Shown: positions 1 through 7,557 of the stretch, in pieces
How the letters are laid out: each line of letters begins with the position of its first letter
Position numbering within the stretch: the first letter of the stretch is position 1
Assembly: GCA_009785775.1 (NCBI GenBank)
Contig: WQVR01000010.1
Span: 1-11,717 of the forward strand
Source: Candidatus Proendomicrobium guianensium
GTDB taxonomy: Bacteria; Elusimicrobiota; Endomicrobiia; Endomicrobiales; Endomicrobiaceae
Reading direction: 5' to 3'
Length of the DNA stretch: 11,717 nucleotides
Made by a program: the position numbers and the translations under genes
The notes under the pieces: generated by a model
The model's database searches: none
Seen by the model: the letters and a program-made list of their open reading frames with translations, nothing else
What the model was told of the DNA's origin: nothing

Positions 1-963
1 ACTATAGAACAATATTATTTTGAAGTGCGCGAACATCAAAAGCTGGAAGCCCTTTCGCGTTCGGTAGATTTATACAACCCTAAACTTTCGATAGTTTTTT
101 GTAATACAAAAAAACGCGTAGACGAAGTTACCGCAAGCCTGCAAGCCCGAAGCTACACCGCAGACGCCATTCACGGCGACATGAACCAAAATCAGCGCGA
201 CAGGGTTATGGCAAAATTCCGCAAGGGCACAATAGAAATACTTGTGGCAACAGACGTTGCCGCCCGCGGCATAGACGTAGACGACGTTGAAGCCGTGTTT
301 AATTATGACGTACCTAAAGACGACGAAGATTATATCCACCGCATAGGCAGAACAGGGCGGGCAGGACGTACCGGCAAAGCTTTCAGTTTTGTGGCGGGAA
401 AAGATATTTACAAACTGCGCGACATTCAACGCTACAGCAAAGTAACTATCAGGCGCAAAAACGTGCCCTCACTTGCAGATATTGAAAATGTTAAAACTGC
501 GCAACTCATTGAAAAAGTTAAAGACGGTTTAAAAGCCCCCTTTAACGAGAAATACGTACAAATGGTTGAAAACCTTATAGATGAAGACACAACGTCTTTA
601 GATATTGCCGCGGTATTACTGCGAATAGTAATTTCACAAGACGAAGCCAAAGAGCAGGCAGTATCTGCAAACAAAGACAACGACACATACCAAAACACAG
701 GCGCAAAAGAACGCGGTATGGCGCGGCTTTTTATTAACATAGGCAAAAAACAAAATGTGCGCCCCGGCGACTTTGTAGGCGCTATAGCAGGCGAAACAGG
801 GCTTGCCGGCAATATTATCGGCAATATAAAAATTTTGGAAGCGTTTAGTTTTGTTGAAGTTCCCATAGAACATGCAGACGCCGTAATAGACGCCCTAAAC
901 AAAACTAACATTAAAGGCAGGCGCGTTTCTGCAGAACCAGCCAAAGAAACAAGGACAAGCTAA
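1..963 (+). CDS. DEAD-box ATP-dependent RNA helicase, C-terminal part (5' end outside window)
   Basis: ATP-dependent RNA unwinding enzyme of the DeaD/CshA/DbpA type, acting in the cytoplasm on structured RNA, probably in ribosome assembly or RNA turnover. The frame is open to base 1, so the 320 residues seen are a fragment; the Q motif, Walker A and DEAD box lie upstream. Visible are the second RecA-like domain with motif IV (SIVFCNTKK, about residue 30), motif V (ATDVAARGIDV, about 83) and motif VI (HRIGRTGRAGRTG, about 113). A linker follows, then residues about 240-315 match the DbpA RNA-binding domain (RLFINIGKK, RPGDFVGAIAGETG, FSFVEVP, IKGRR). The protein ends just after this domain, without the long basic or RGG tail of many DeaD proteins. 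The GTG at 25 is an internal valine, not the start. It is followed after one base by the zinc ribbon gene. The family is certain; the exact orthologue (deaD, cshA or dbpA) is not. Confidence 0.95.
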   Translation, partial: TIEQYYFEVREHQKLEALSRSVDLYNPKLSIVFCNTKKRVDEVTASLQARSYTADAIHGDMNQNQRDRVMAKFRKGTIEILVATDVAARGIDVDDVEAVFNYDVPKDDEDYIHRIGRTGRAGRTGKAFSFVAGKDIYKLRDIQRYSKVTIRRKNVPSLADIENVKTAQLIEKVKDGLKAPFNEKYVQMVENLIDEDTTSLDIAAVLLRIVISQDEAKEQAVSANKDNDTYQNTGAKERGMARLFINIGKKQNVRPGDFVGAIAGETGLAGNIIGNIKILEAFSFVEVPIEHADAVIDALNKTNIKGRRVSAEPAKETRTS

Positions 964-964
964 T

Positions 965-1192
965 ATGCCTTTATTTGAATTTATATGCAATGATTGTTCT
1001 AAAAAATTTGAACACCTTGTGCTTAGTTCAAATACGGATAGTGTTTCATGCCCTGTTTGCAAAAGCGCGAAAGTTACAAAACAGTTTTCAACTTTTAGCG
1101 CAAAAAGTTCTGGTACTTCCTCAAGCGTTAAAGAAATGCCCTCGGTTTGCCCTTCATCAAGGGGCATGGGTTGCGGCGGGTGCGGAAAATAA
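965..1192 (+). CDS. FmdB-family zinc ribbon protein
   Basis: Small protein of 75 residues that starts MPLFEFICNDC, the typical opening of the FmdB/CxxC_CxxC_SSSS putative regulatory family. Two CxxC pairs (C8/C11 and C29/C32) would bind one zinc ion. A serine-rich linker follows, then a cysteine- and glycine-rich tail (C62, C70, C73; ending CGGCGK), which is also common in the family. The family's biochemical role is not established; it was first named from formamidase regulation. The ATG at 965 lies one base after the helicase stop, with AAGGA about nine bases upstream, inside the helicase gene, so the two are probably co-transcribed and translationally coupled. The next gene starts inside this one in another frame. 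Confidence 0.88.
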   Translation: MPLFEFICNDCSKKFEHLVLSSNTDSVSCPVCKSAKVTKQFSTFSAKSSGTSSSVKEMPSVCPSSRGMGCGGCGK

Positions 1193-2670
1193 AGGGTTTT
1201 GTAATTAAGTATAAAACCCTTTTACTGCTTGCGCTTTTAGGCATAATAACTTTCGGGCTTTACGCGCGCAATATTTCTTACGATTTTGCCTATACCGACG
1301 ATTTTTTTGAAATTGTTAATAACCCTTTAGTAAAACCATCAAGCCCTGTAACCGAACTTTTCAATATAAACAACTTTCACTTCTATACCCCTCTTAAACA
1401 TTTGCCTAATTATTTACTAAACCTTATTTCTTATAATAACCCGCACATTTCGCATTTATTAAGCAATACTATACACGTATTAAATGTTTTACTTTGCTTT
1501 TTAATAGTACTTTTAATTTCTAAACGTTACTCTATTGCTTTTTTTACGGCACTGGCTTTTGGAGTTGCGCCCGCTGTAAGCCCCGCAGTAAACGAACTTG
1601 CAGCGCGAGGGCATATTTTAAGCGCTTTTTGGGCGCTGTTTTCAACATATTTATATTTGTTTTCAAAACTACCCGGCGCTAAATTCAGCCAGACTATTCA
1701 CTTAAAAAATGCCGCTTTGGTAAGTTTTATTTTAGGGCTGCTCACATGGCCTACAATAATACTGCTCCCCTTATTTTTTTTAAGCTTAGACTTAACGCGC
1801 ATGGAAAAACCCTTTAATACTAAAGCATTAAAAAAAATTCTGATAACTTTATTTCCTTTTTTTGCGGCATCCTTTGTAGCGGGAGTTTTAAATTTTTATA
1901 TTTCTTACTTAAGCGGGGCGCTTTTAGGCAACGGCACCGCCTTTGACAATGACCTTTTATTTTCTGTAACGCTACTTGGCGCGCAATCTGTTTACAAGTT
2001 GCCGCTTATACTTTCAAGGTATATCCTTTACTGTTTTTACCCGCCGTATGTGGATATAATATTTTCGCCGTTTTTGCCGGCTTTTGGTGACTTTAAACTT
2101 TATTATATTTCACATTTTTTAATACTTGCCGTGGCATTTGCGCTTTATTACAAAGCAATAAAAATTAACAAAACCTATGCCGCATTTTTTGCGCTTAGCG
2201 CGTTTTTTTTAGCGCCGGGAATAATATTTGTTTATAAAACAGAACTTCTAAGCTTGCGTTATCTTTACTTGCCGTCTATAGGACTATTTGCAGTTTTTTT
2301 TATATTTATAGACTACTGCGTGCGGTTAATGTCTAAACGCGTTTTAAAATACGCCTTATATTTTGCAGTAAGTTTATGGCTTGTGTTTTCTGCGGCAAAT
2401 ACTTTCCAAAGAAAACAAGCATGGCAAAACCCGCAAACACTTCTATATTCTCTTATAAACTCGCATGGAATAAACGAAGTTTGGGGCTGGTTTTTAGCGG
2501 TTAATTGGGAGAGTGATTTAGAACAACAACTTTTTCACCTGCAAACAGCGCGTAAAATTTTAGAAGCAAGGTACTCGGTAGGTTATGAAGTATTTTTTGA
2601 CCATCTTATGCAAAAGCTTGAGTTCCACATTGCTATAGCAAAAGCGGCAATTGACAAAAAGCAATCTTAA
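1171..2670 (+). CDS. Polytopic membrane protein, GT-C glycosyltransferase fold (TMTC/PMT-like)
   Basis: Predicted inner-membrane protein of 499 residues with roughly ten hydrophobic helices. The pattern matches TMTC-like/PMT-type GT-C enzymes, which move sugars from lipid-phosphate donors. After the first helix comes a loop with an acidic pair (D43, D44 in YTDDFFEIVNNP) where GT-C enzymes keep a catalytic or metal-binding aspartate. Then come a YTPL..LPNYLLN segment, a LAFGVAPAVSPAVNELAARG segment equivalent to the family's HPVHTEAVAWISGRA, and RYLYLPSIG near residue 363, a strong TMTC-family signature. Unlike typical members it has no long TPR array; only about 80 residues follow the last helix. 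The start is uncertain: TTG 1171 is chosen because AAGGGG sits six bases upstream; GTG 1180 and TTG 1147 are alternatives. It overlaps the zinc ribbon gene by 22 bases. The donor and acceptor cannot be told from the sequence. Confidence 0.75.
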   Translation: MRRVRKIKGFVIKYKTLLLLALLGIITFGLYARNISYDFAYTDDFFEIVNNPLVKPSSPVTELFNINNFHFYTPLKHLPNYLLNLISYNNPHISHLLSNTIHVLNVLLCFLIVLLISKRYSIAFFTALAFGVAPAVSPAVNELAARGHILSAFWALFSTYLYLFSKLPGAKFSQTIHLKNAALVSFILGLLTWPTIILLPLFFLSLDLTRMEKPFNTKALKKILITLFPFFAASFVAGVLNFYISYLSGALLGNGTAFDNDLLFSVTLLGAQSVYKLPLILSRYILYCFYPPYVDIIFSPFLPAFGDFKLYYISHFLILAVAFALYYKAIKINKTYAAFFALSAFFLAPGIIFVYKTELLSLRYLYLPSIGLFAVFFIFIDYCVRLMSKRVLKYALYFAVSLWLVFSAANTFQRKQAWQNPQTLLYSLINSHGINEVWGWFLAVNWESDLEQQLFHLQTARKILEARYSVGYEVFFDHLMQKLEFHIAIAKAAIDKKQS

Positions 2671-3158
2671 CTTTCCTGCACAACGCCGCGGCGGCGGGCG
2701 CGTTCTTCCCTTTCTCTTGCTTCTCTATCTCTTCTTAAAAGCCTTAAATACTCGGGGAATGCAAAAATTCTTCTCTCACGGGCTACCCAAACATAAGCGC
2801 CATATGCGGCGGTAAAATTTATTTTTACGGGCGGGTTAAAGCCGTCATCAATATACCATGCAGTGCCTACAATAACAACAGACGGGTCTTGAAACGCGTC
2901 ATCGCGGCTTTTTTCCCTTACTTGCTCTAAAACAATTTGGGCGGCAAATTCGGGCGAGGGTAAGTCTTGAAAGTATACGCGCAGGGAAAAAGGAGTTCTG
3001 GGAGTCCGCTGGCTTATTTCAGCCCTGTAACCCCTTTCTGAAAACCCCCAAAATTGAGGGTGTACTCGATGTAAAGGCCGAAAAACTATGTCTTCTTGTG
3101 CATAAGCTATGCTCAAGCAAATTATAAAAATCGACAAAAACAGTAATGCCTTTTTCAA
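2667..3158 (-). CDS. Secreted or periplasmic protein of unknown function
   Basis: I do not recognise a family. The product of 163 residues opens with a clear Sec signal peptide: MKK, a hydrophobic core of about 14 residues, then a cleavage site after AYA (residue 20). No lipobox cysteine follows, so a soluble periplasmic or exported protein is expected. The mature part is mixed alpha/beta in look, with aromatic-rich stretches (RVHPQFWGF, GTAWYIDDGFNPP, AAYGAYVWVA), and ends in a very charged, arginine-rich helix (residues about 138-158). The start is set at TTG 3158 because GGAG lies six bases upstream and this gives a standard signal peptide; a TTG at 3170 in the same frame would add MEYL but lacks a ribosome site. 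It lies 65 bases after aroK on the same strand and its stop overlaps the stop of the convergent membrane protein gene. Confidence 0.72.
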   Translation of the reverse strand: MKKALLFLSIFIICLSIAYAQEDIVFRPLHRVHPQFWGFSERGYRAEISQRTPRTPFSLRVYFQDLPSPEFAAQIVLEQVREKSRDDAFQDPSVVIVGTAWYIDDGFNPPVKINFTAAYGAYVWVARERRIFAFPEYLRLLRRDREAREREERARRRGVVQES

Positions 3159-3164
3159 AAGATA

Positions 3165-3168
3165 CTCC
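3165..3168 (-). promoter_or_regulatory. Ribosome binding site that decides the secreted protein's start
   Basis: GGAG on the - strand, six bases before TTG 3158. It overlaps the second codon of the longer alternative frame starting at TTG 3170, which has no such motif upstream. It is the main reason for the shorter start. Confidence 0.6.
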
Positions 3169-3197
3169 AAAAATTAAAACTGGAAATTTCTAAAAAT

Positions 3198-3206
3198 ATT
3201 ATAACA
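3198..3206 (-). promoter_or_regulatory. Putative extended -10 promoter for the secreted protein gene
   Basis: On the - strand the gap between aroK and the secreted protein contains TGTTATAAT, a perfect TATAAT hexamer with the TGn extension, in a strongly A+T-rich setting about 40 bases before the start codon. No good -35 hexamer is seen at 17-18 bases, which is usual for extended -10 promoters. A+T-rich gaps give such matches by chance, so this is only a candidate. Confidence 0.4.
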
Positions 3207-3223
3207 AAATTTATAAACGTTTT

Positions 3224-3751
3224 TTACCGTTCTTTAAAACCCAGCTTTTGAAATTCATGGTTTGAAAGTATAGTTTGGGCAACTTCTAAAGGCGCTATAC
3301 CGTCTGTATTTACCATAAAATCGCAAGATTCATAGGCAGATTTACGCTCTTGCAACAGCTTTTTTATTTCGCCAAGCGGATTTAGCATTTTTTGTATAAG
3401 CGGACGGTTTTGGGTGTGTTTAATACGGTCGTAAATTTCTTCAGGGCGCGCGTATAAATAAATTATTACCGCGTTTTTTTTCAAATCGCTTATATTATCT
3501 TTGTTTAAGGGCACCCCGCCGCCGGTAGATATAACCACGCCGTCTAGCCCAGACACAAGCTTTATAGTTTCGCGCTCCATTTGGCGAAAAGTTTTTTCGC
3601 CATACTTAGCAAATATTTCACTTACCGTAGAGCTGTTGTTTTCTTCTAGTATTTCATCGGTATCAAAAAAACTTAAATCCAATTTTTCGGCTAAAATTTT
3701 GCCCACCGTGCTTTTTCCCGAACCCATAAACCCTGTTAAAACAACATTCAT
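3224..3751 (-). CDS. aroK: Shikimate kinase
   Basis: Phosphorylates shikimate to shikimate 3-phosphate with ATP, the fifth step of the shikimate pathway, in the cytoplasm. The length of 175 residues is normal for AroK/AroL. Visible are the Walker A loop GFMGSGKST (residues 7-15), the DTD motif (30-32) that binds magnesium and shikimate, the FRQME segment with R56 and E60 for shikimate contact, the GGG motif (77-79), the lid with NRPL (R116) and the ER..AY segment (R136, Y140). Its ATG overlaps the aroC stop as ATGA, so translation of the two is probably coupled. No hairpin terminator is seen after its stop. Confidence 0.96.
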   Translation of the reverse strand: MNVVLTGFMGSGKSTVGKILAEKLDLSFFDTDEILEENNSSTVSEIFAKYGEKTFRQMERETIKLVSGLDGVVISTGGGVPLNKDNISDLKKNAVIIYLYARPEEIYDRIKHTQNRPLIQKMLNPLGEIKKLLQERKSAYESCDFMVNTDGIAPLEVAQTILSNHEFQKLGFKER

Positions 3752-4908
3752 ACTTTGCGCGCCTCTTTAGTGTAGCACTTGTAGTTGCAAAGCATTTCGG
3801 CTATGCTATCTCCTCCGAATTTTTCTTTTAAGGCGCGCGCAAGTTCAAAACTCACGGCGGCTTCGCAAACAACGGCGCATGCCGCTACAGCCGAAACATC
3901 GCTTCGCACAGCTTCGGCGACTTCAGTTTTTTTTGTTTTAATATTAACGCTTTTAAGAGGGCGCGTTAACGACGGTATTGCTTTCATTGTGGCTTTAACA
4001 ACAAGCGCCTCCCCGTTGCTAATGCCGCCTTCAATACCGCCTGCATTATTTGTATTTCTGTAAAATCCTTTTTGCTTTGAGTAAAAAATTTCGTCATGCG
4101 CTTTAGAACCGGCTAGCCCCGCATACTCCGTACCCGCGCCGACCTCAACAGCTTTTACAGCCTGCACAGACATTAAGCTTTGCGCAAGGCGCCCGTCTAG
4201 CTTTTGGTCCCACTGGGTGTGGCTGCCAAGCCCTACGGGAAGCCCAAGCGCCATAACCGTTACCTGCCCGCCTAAAGTATCTCCCTTTAGGGCGGCGCGC
4301 TTAATTTCGGATATCATTTTTTGTGAGGTTTTATCGTCGGGGCAACGCACCTGCGAACTTTCCGCTTTTTTTATAAGGTCTGCAATGTTTTTAAAACTTG
4401 CGGTATTTAGTTTTGCCGCACCCGTTTGGTTTACAAACGATAAAACATTAATGCCAAACGCCTTAAGCAATGCTTTAAAAACAGCGCCTGCCGCAACACG
4501 CACGGCTGTTTCGCGCGCGGAAGCGCGCTCTAAAATATTTCTGAAATCGTTTGTGCCGTACTTTATAAGCCCTGCAAGGTCTGCATGCCCGGGACGTGGC
4601 CTGCTAAGCAGGGGTGATTTAAAGCCTGTCGCTTCTGCTGACATAATGTCTTGCCAGTTTTCGAAATCTTTATTTTTTACCAGCAAACATATGGGAGAAC
4701 CCATGGCTTTGCCGTGGCGGATACCGGAAATAACTTCAACCTTGTCGCTTTCTATCGCCATACGCGCCCCGCGCCCGTAACCTTGCTGACGGCGGAACAA
4801 ATCTGCGTTAATGGCGGCAATATCTATTTCAAGCCCTGCGGGGATACCCTCTATAATTGTTGCAAGGCCTCTGCCGTGAGATTCCCCTGCCGTGCTAAAT
4901 TTTATCAT
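3748..4908 (-). CDS. aroC: Chorismate synthase
   Basis: Converts 5-enolpyruvylshikimate 3-phosphate to chorismate, using reduced FMN, the last step of the shared aromatic pathway. The product of 386 residues has the full conserved set: the N-terminal AGESHG with H11, RRQQGYGRG (39-47), RPGHADLAG with H108, and D.RN..ERASARETA (about 121-134). The two histidines correspond to the catalytic pair of the family. Later GGIEGGISNG and RSD/AVPA-like segments are also present. Its start codon shares one base with the radA stop (TAATG) and its stop overlaps aroK (ATGA), which couples three genes. Whether it is mono- or bifunctional (own flavin reductase) cannot be read from the sequence. Confidence 0.97.
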   Translation of the reverse strand: MIKFSTAGESHGRGLATIIEGIPAGLEIDIAAINADLFRRQQGYGRGARMAIESDKVEVISGIRHGKAMGSPICLLVKNKDFENWQDIMSAEATGFKSPLLSRPRPGHADLAGLIKYGTNDFRNILERASARETAVRVAAGAVFKALLKAFGINVLSFVNQTGAAKLNTASFKNIADLIKKAESSQVRCPDDKTSQKMISEIKRAALKGDTLGGQVTVMALGLPVGLGSHTQWDQKLDGRLAQSLMSVQAVKAVEVGAGTEYAGLAGSKAHDEIFYSKQKGFYRNTNNAGGIEGGISNGEALVVKATMKAIPSLTRPLKSVNIKTKKTEVAEAVRSDVSAVAACAVVCEAAVSFELARALKEKFGGDSIAEMLCNYKCYTKEARKV

Positions 4909-6272
4909 TAGTTACCCCTTAAAAGTTTAATAGCGTTGTCTATTGTATCAGCAGCCAAAATTTCTATTTTGCCCTTATAGTTTAAACCTTTCAAGTTAGC
5001 TTTAGGCATTATAACTTTTTTAAAGCCCAATTTCTCAGCTTCATTAAGGCGCGCTTCGGCAAAAGACACAGCGCGTATTTCACCGCTAAGCCCGACTTCC
5101 CCAAAAACAGAAATGTCTTGCGCGCATACAAAACCGGCGTTTGAAGAAACTATAGCGCAAGCCGCAGCTAAATCTAAAGCTGTTTCTTTTACCTTTACCC
5201 CGCCGGCAATATTAACAAAAACGTCCTGGCTTTCCAGCGCAATACCCAAGCGCTTTTCAAGTACGGCTATCATTATAATTACGCGGTTAACGTCATAACC
5301 CGAAACCATACGCCGCGGCATGCCAAAAGCCGTGCGGGCGCTAAGGGCTTGTACTTCAAGAAGTATAGGCCTTGTTCCTTCCATAGAGGGAGTAACAATA
5401 TTACCTGCCGATTTAAGCGCGCGTTCACTTAAAAAAAGTTCAGACGCGTTTGAAACTTCCGCAAGCCCCGACTCAAGCATTTCAAAAATGCCCACTTCAC
5501 TTGTAGGCCCGAACCTGTTTTTGTGAGATCTTAAAAACCTGTAAGTATGCGACCGTTCGTTTTCAAAGTATAGTACGGTGTCTACTATGTGTTCAAGCAC
5601 GCGGGGACCTGCGATATCTCCGTCTTTTGTAACATGTCCCAGCAAAAACACGGTAATATTTTTAGATTTTGACACGCGCAGAAGTTCTGCCGCGCATTCG
5701 CGCACTTGCGCCACAGTGCCGGGCGCTGAGGTTATTTCGGGGTGGTACATTGTTTGTATGGAATCTACCACCAAGTACTCGGGCGCAGAGTTTTCAACAG
5801 CGTCTATAATATTTTGAAGGTTTGTTTCAGACGCTAAATATATGTTTTGTGTATTAACATTAAGGCGCTCGGCGCGGCTTTTTACCTGCGAAAGCGATTC
5901 TTCACCCGAAACATAAAGAACTTTCCCCAATGCCCCCAAAGCGCCTGAAACCTGCAACATTAAAGTAGACTTTCCTATGCCGGGCGCGCCGCCCAAAAGC
6001 AGCAAAGAGCCTTTGGCAATGCCGCCGCCAAGCATATTGTCAAACTCATTAATGCCTGTTTTAACGCGTACAAAAGAGTTTGTTTCCACTTCGGACAATT
6101 TTAAAACAGGGCTTGAAAACCCCGTAAGCTGGCGTGCCGGCGCGGCAGTTTTTGTAAAGCGTTCTTCGTTAAATGTGTTCCAATTATTACATGAAGGGCA
6201 ACGGCCAAGCCATTTCGCGCTGTCATGTCCGCACGATGAACATACAAAAGAAGTTTTAGATTTTTTTTTCAT
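4908..6272 (-). CDS. radA: DNA repair protein RadA (Sms), branch-migration ATPase
   Basis: RecA-like DnaB-type motor that helps process recombination intermediates and extends strand exchange. The product of 454 residues has normal family length and all parts: an N-terminal C4 zinc finger (C11, C14, C25, C28, in CSSCGHDSAKWLGRCPSC), the Walker A loop GGAPGIGKST (94-103), Walker B around YLVVDSIQ (166-172), the RadA-specific KNRFG motif (251-255) and a C-terminal Lon protease-like domain (about 285-454) that in RadA is structural, not proteolytic. The gene starts with ATG followed by nine A (- strand), a homopolymer right after the start codon. Start and stop each overlap the neighbouring gene by one base (TAATG with mlaD and with aroC). 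Confidence 0.97.
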   Translation of the reverse strand: MKKKSKTSFVCSSCGHDSAKWLGRCPSCNNWNTFNEERFTKTAAPARQLTGFSSPVLKLSEVETNSFVRVKTGINEFDNMLGGGIAKGSLLLLGGAPGIGKSTLMLQVSGALGALGKVLYVSGEESLSQVKSRAERLNVNTQNIYLASETNLQNIIDAVENSAPEYLVVDSIQTMYHPEITSAPGTVAQVRECAAELLRVSKSKNITVFLLGHVTKDGDIAGPRVLEHIVDTVLYFENERSHTYRFLRSHKNRFGPTSEVGIFEMLESGLAEVSNASELFLSERALKSAGNIVTPSMEGTRPILLEVQALSARTAFGMPRRMVSGYDVNRVIIMIAVLEKRLGIALESQDVFVNIAGGVKVKETALDLAAACAIVSSNAGFVCAQDISVFGEVGLSGEIRAVSFAEARLNEAEKLGFKKVIMPKANLKGLNYKGKIEILAADTIDNAIKLLRGN

Positions 6273-7543
6273 TACCTGCTGCCGGCGGCGGCAACGCCCG
6301 CCAACCCGAAAAGCGACGCTATTGTATCGTCTCTTATAACAAGCCTGAGGAAAGGCATTACGGTTGCCCTTTCTAAAGTATCTTCATAGGCAACACCGGC
6401 ATAAAGCCAGCGCGTAATGCCGGCTTGTGCGCGTATATTAAGTTGCGGATGGTTACGGTTAGGATCGCTAAAGTTAAATAAATCGGCATGAAGTTTCAAA
6501 GGCACGCGCTCAGTGCGTATATCGCCAAACGGCGCCCAGCCTACGCCAAAGCCGCCCTCTGTGCGTATCATACCGCCATAAATTTCGGCGCTGCGCCCTC
6601 TAAAGCCAAGCAATGCGTCTAATCTGTTCATGGCTCTTCTGTCTTCCGGGGTACGCGCATTGTCGGGGTTGCCGATATTTGAGATACCTATGTAGTAAAA
6701 CTTGCCGGGACGGGGAGTGATTCTAAGCCCTAAGTCACTTCTGAAAACTGAATCGCGCGTGTCGAAGCGCCCGGTATATTCCCAGTCTATTGTAAGGGTT
6801 CTGGTAGTAGCAAATACCCTTTCTAAACCTTCGGCGGTAGTTCTTATACTTACAATAGATTTTTTTAACTCGTCTCCCATTGCGTCATCATTAATAAGCC
6901 TGCCTAAAATGCCATGCCCTTCGCTTATTTGTTTTGTAATATAGTTTAATCTTTGGGCGACAAGCCTTATTTCTTCCATTATTTCGCGTATATCATCGCG
7001 ATTGTCGGCGGCGATTAATGCCATATCTGCGCTGAAGCGTTTAATGTTAATTATAGCGGCGGCAAGATTGTCTGCTATAGTGCCTTCCGGAGTATCTCTG
7101 TTTACAGAGGTTAAAAATTCGGAAAGTTGCGCGGCAACGCCTGTAAACGAAGCCTCAAGAGAAGGTATAGTAGTGCCTTGTATGGTGTCGCCGTCTTTAA
7201 GCCGGCGCCTTGTACTTGTACCCGGCGTAACTTCAATATATTTTGTGCCTATTATACCCATAGAAACTATGCGCGCGGTGGCGTCTTCAAAAAGGTGGTT
7301 GCGTTTATCTATGGCGGCTGTAACTATGGCGTGGTTTCCGGCAAGCTCTATTCTTCTTACAGCGCCTATATCTACGCCGGCAACTTTCACACGGGCTTTT
7401 TGGGGAATTCCGGCAACATTGTCAAACGTTATGCGTATTTGATAAGTACGCCGAAGCGTCATACCGCCTGTCATCATTATGGAAAATATAATGGCGCCTA
7501 TACCCATTACTGCAAAAATGCCAAGCTTAGTTTCGTTTTTCAT
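6272..7543 (-). CDS. mlaD: MlaD-like MCE protein with C-terminal predicted beta-barrel
   Basis: Substrate-binding part of an MCE/Mla phospholipid transporter, anchored in the inner membrane. Of 423 residues, about 8-27 form one transmembrane helix and 31-110 the MCE domain (FDNVAGIPQKARVKVAGVDIG, then IGTKYIEVTPG). Residues 125-248 look helical and would form the tunnel or needle, including GHGILGRLINDD (209-220), a motif seen in many long MlaD proteins. Residues about 249-405 are of another kind: alternating short strands rich in aromatic residues and glycine (DLGLRITPRPGKFYYIGI, EIYGGMIRTEGGFGVGW, YAGVAYED, PFLRLVI), like an outer-membrane barrel. E. coli MlaD has only about 183 residues and no such part. 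Gene order mlaE-mlaF-mlaD supports the call. An AAAGG site precedes ATG 7543. Its stop shares one base with radA. The barrel is inferred from strand pattern, not shown. Confidence 0.9.
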   Translation of the reverse strand: MKNETKLGIFAVMGIGAIIFSIMMTGGMTLRRTYQIRITFDNVAGIPQKARVKVAGVDIGAVRRIELAGNHAIVTAAIDKRNHLFEDATARIVSMGIIGTKYIEVTPGTSTRRRLKDGDTIQGTTIPSLEASFTGVAAQLSEFLTSVNRDTPEGTIADNLAAAIINIKRFSADMALIAADNRDDIREIMEEIRLVAQRLNYITKQISEGHGILGRLINDDAMGDELKKSIVSIRTTAEGLERVFATTRTLTIDWEYTGRFDTRDSVFRSDLGLRITPRPGKFYYIGISNIGNPDNARTPEDRRAMNRLDALLGFRGRSAEIYGGMIRTEGGFGVGWAPFGDIRTERVPLKLHADLFNFSDPNRNHPQLNIRAQAGITRWLYAGVAYEDTLERATVMPFLRLVIRDDTIASLFGLAGVAAAGSR

Positions 7544-7557
7544 TTATAGCCTTTAAG

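Noticed and set aside
432..944. A 170-codon - strand frame opposite the helicase gene
   Set aside because: It is antisense to the conserved DbpA-type domain and linker of the helicase and shows only reverse-complement composition.
2684..2693. Perfect palindrome CGCCGCGGCG near the convergent stops, considered as a terminator
   Set aside because: It has no loop and no T tract on either side, and it encodes arginines in the tail of the secreted protein.
3159..3223. The aroK downstream gap, considered for an intrinsic terminator
   Set aside because: Only a weak AAACGTTT palindrome is present, with no G+C-rich stem; the run of T residues alone is not enough.
4217..4780. A 187-codon + strand frame opposite aroC
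   Set aside because: It is fully antisense to aroC, whose family motifs are unmistakable; the product has no recognisable motif and no operon context.
7127..7549. A 140-codon + strand frame opposite mlaD
   Set aside because: It lies antisense to the MCE domain and membrane anchor, is rich in Tyr, Cys and His in a way typical of shadow frames, and has no support.
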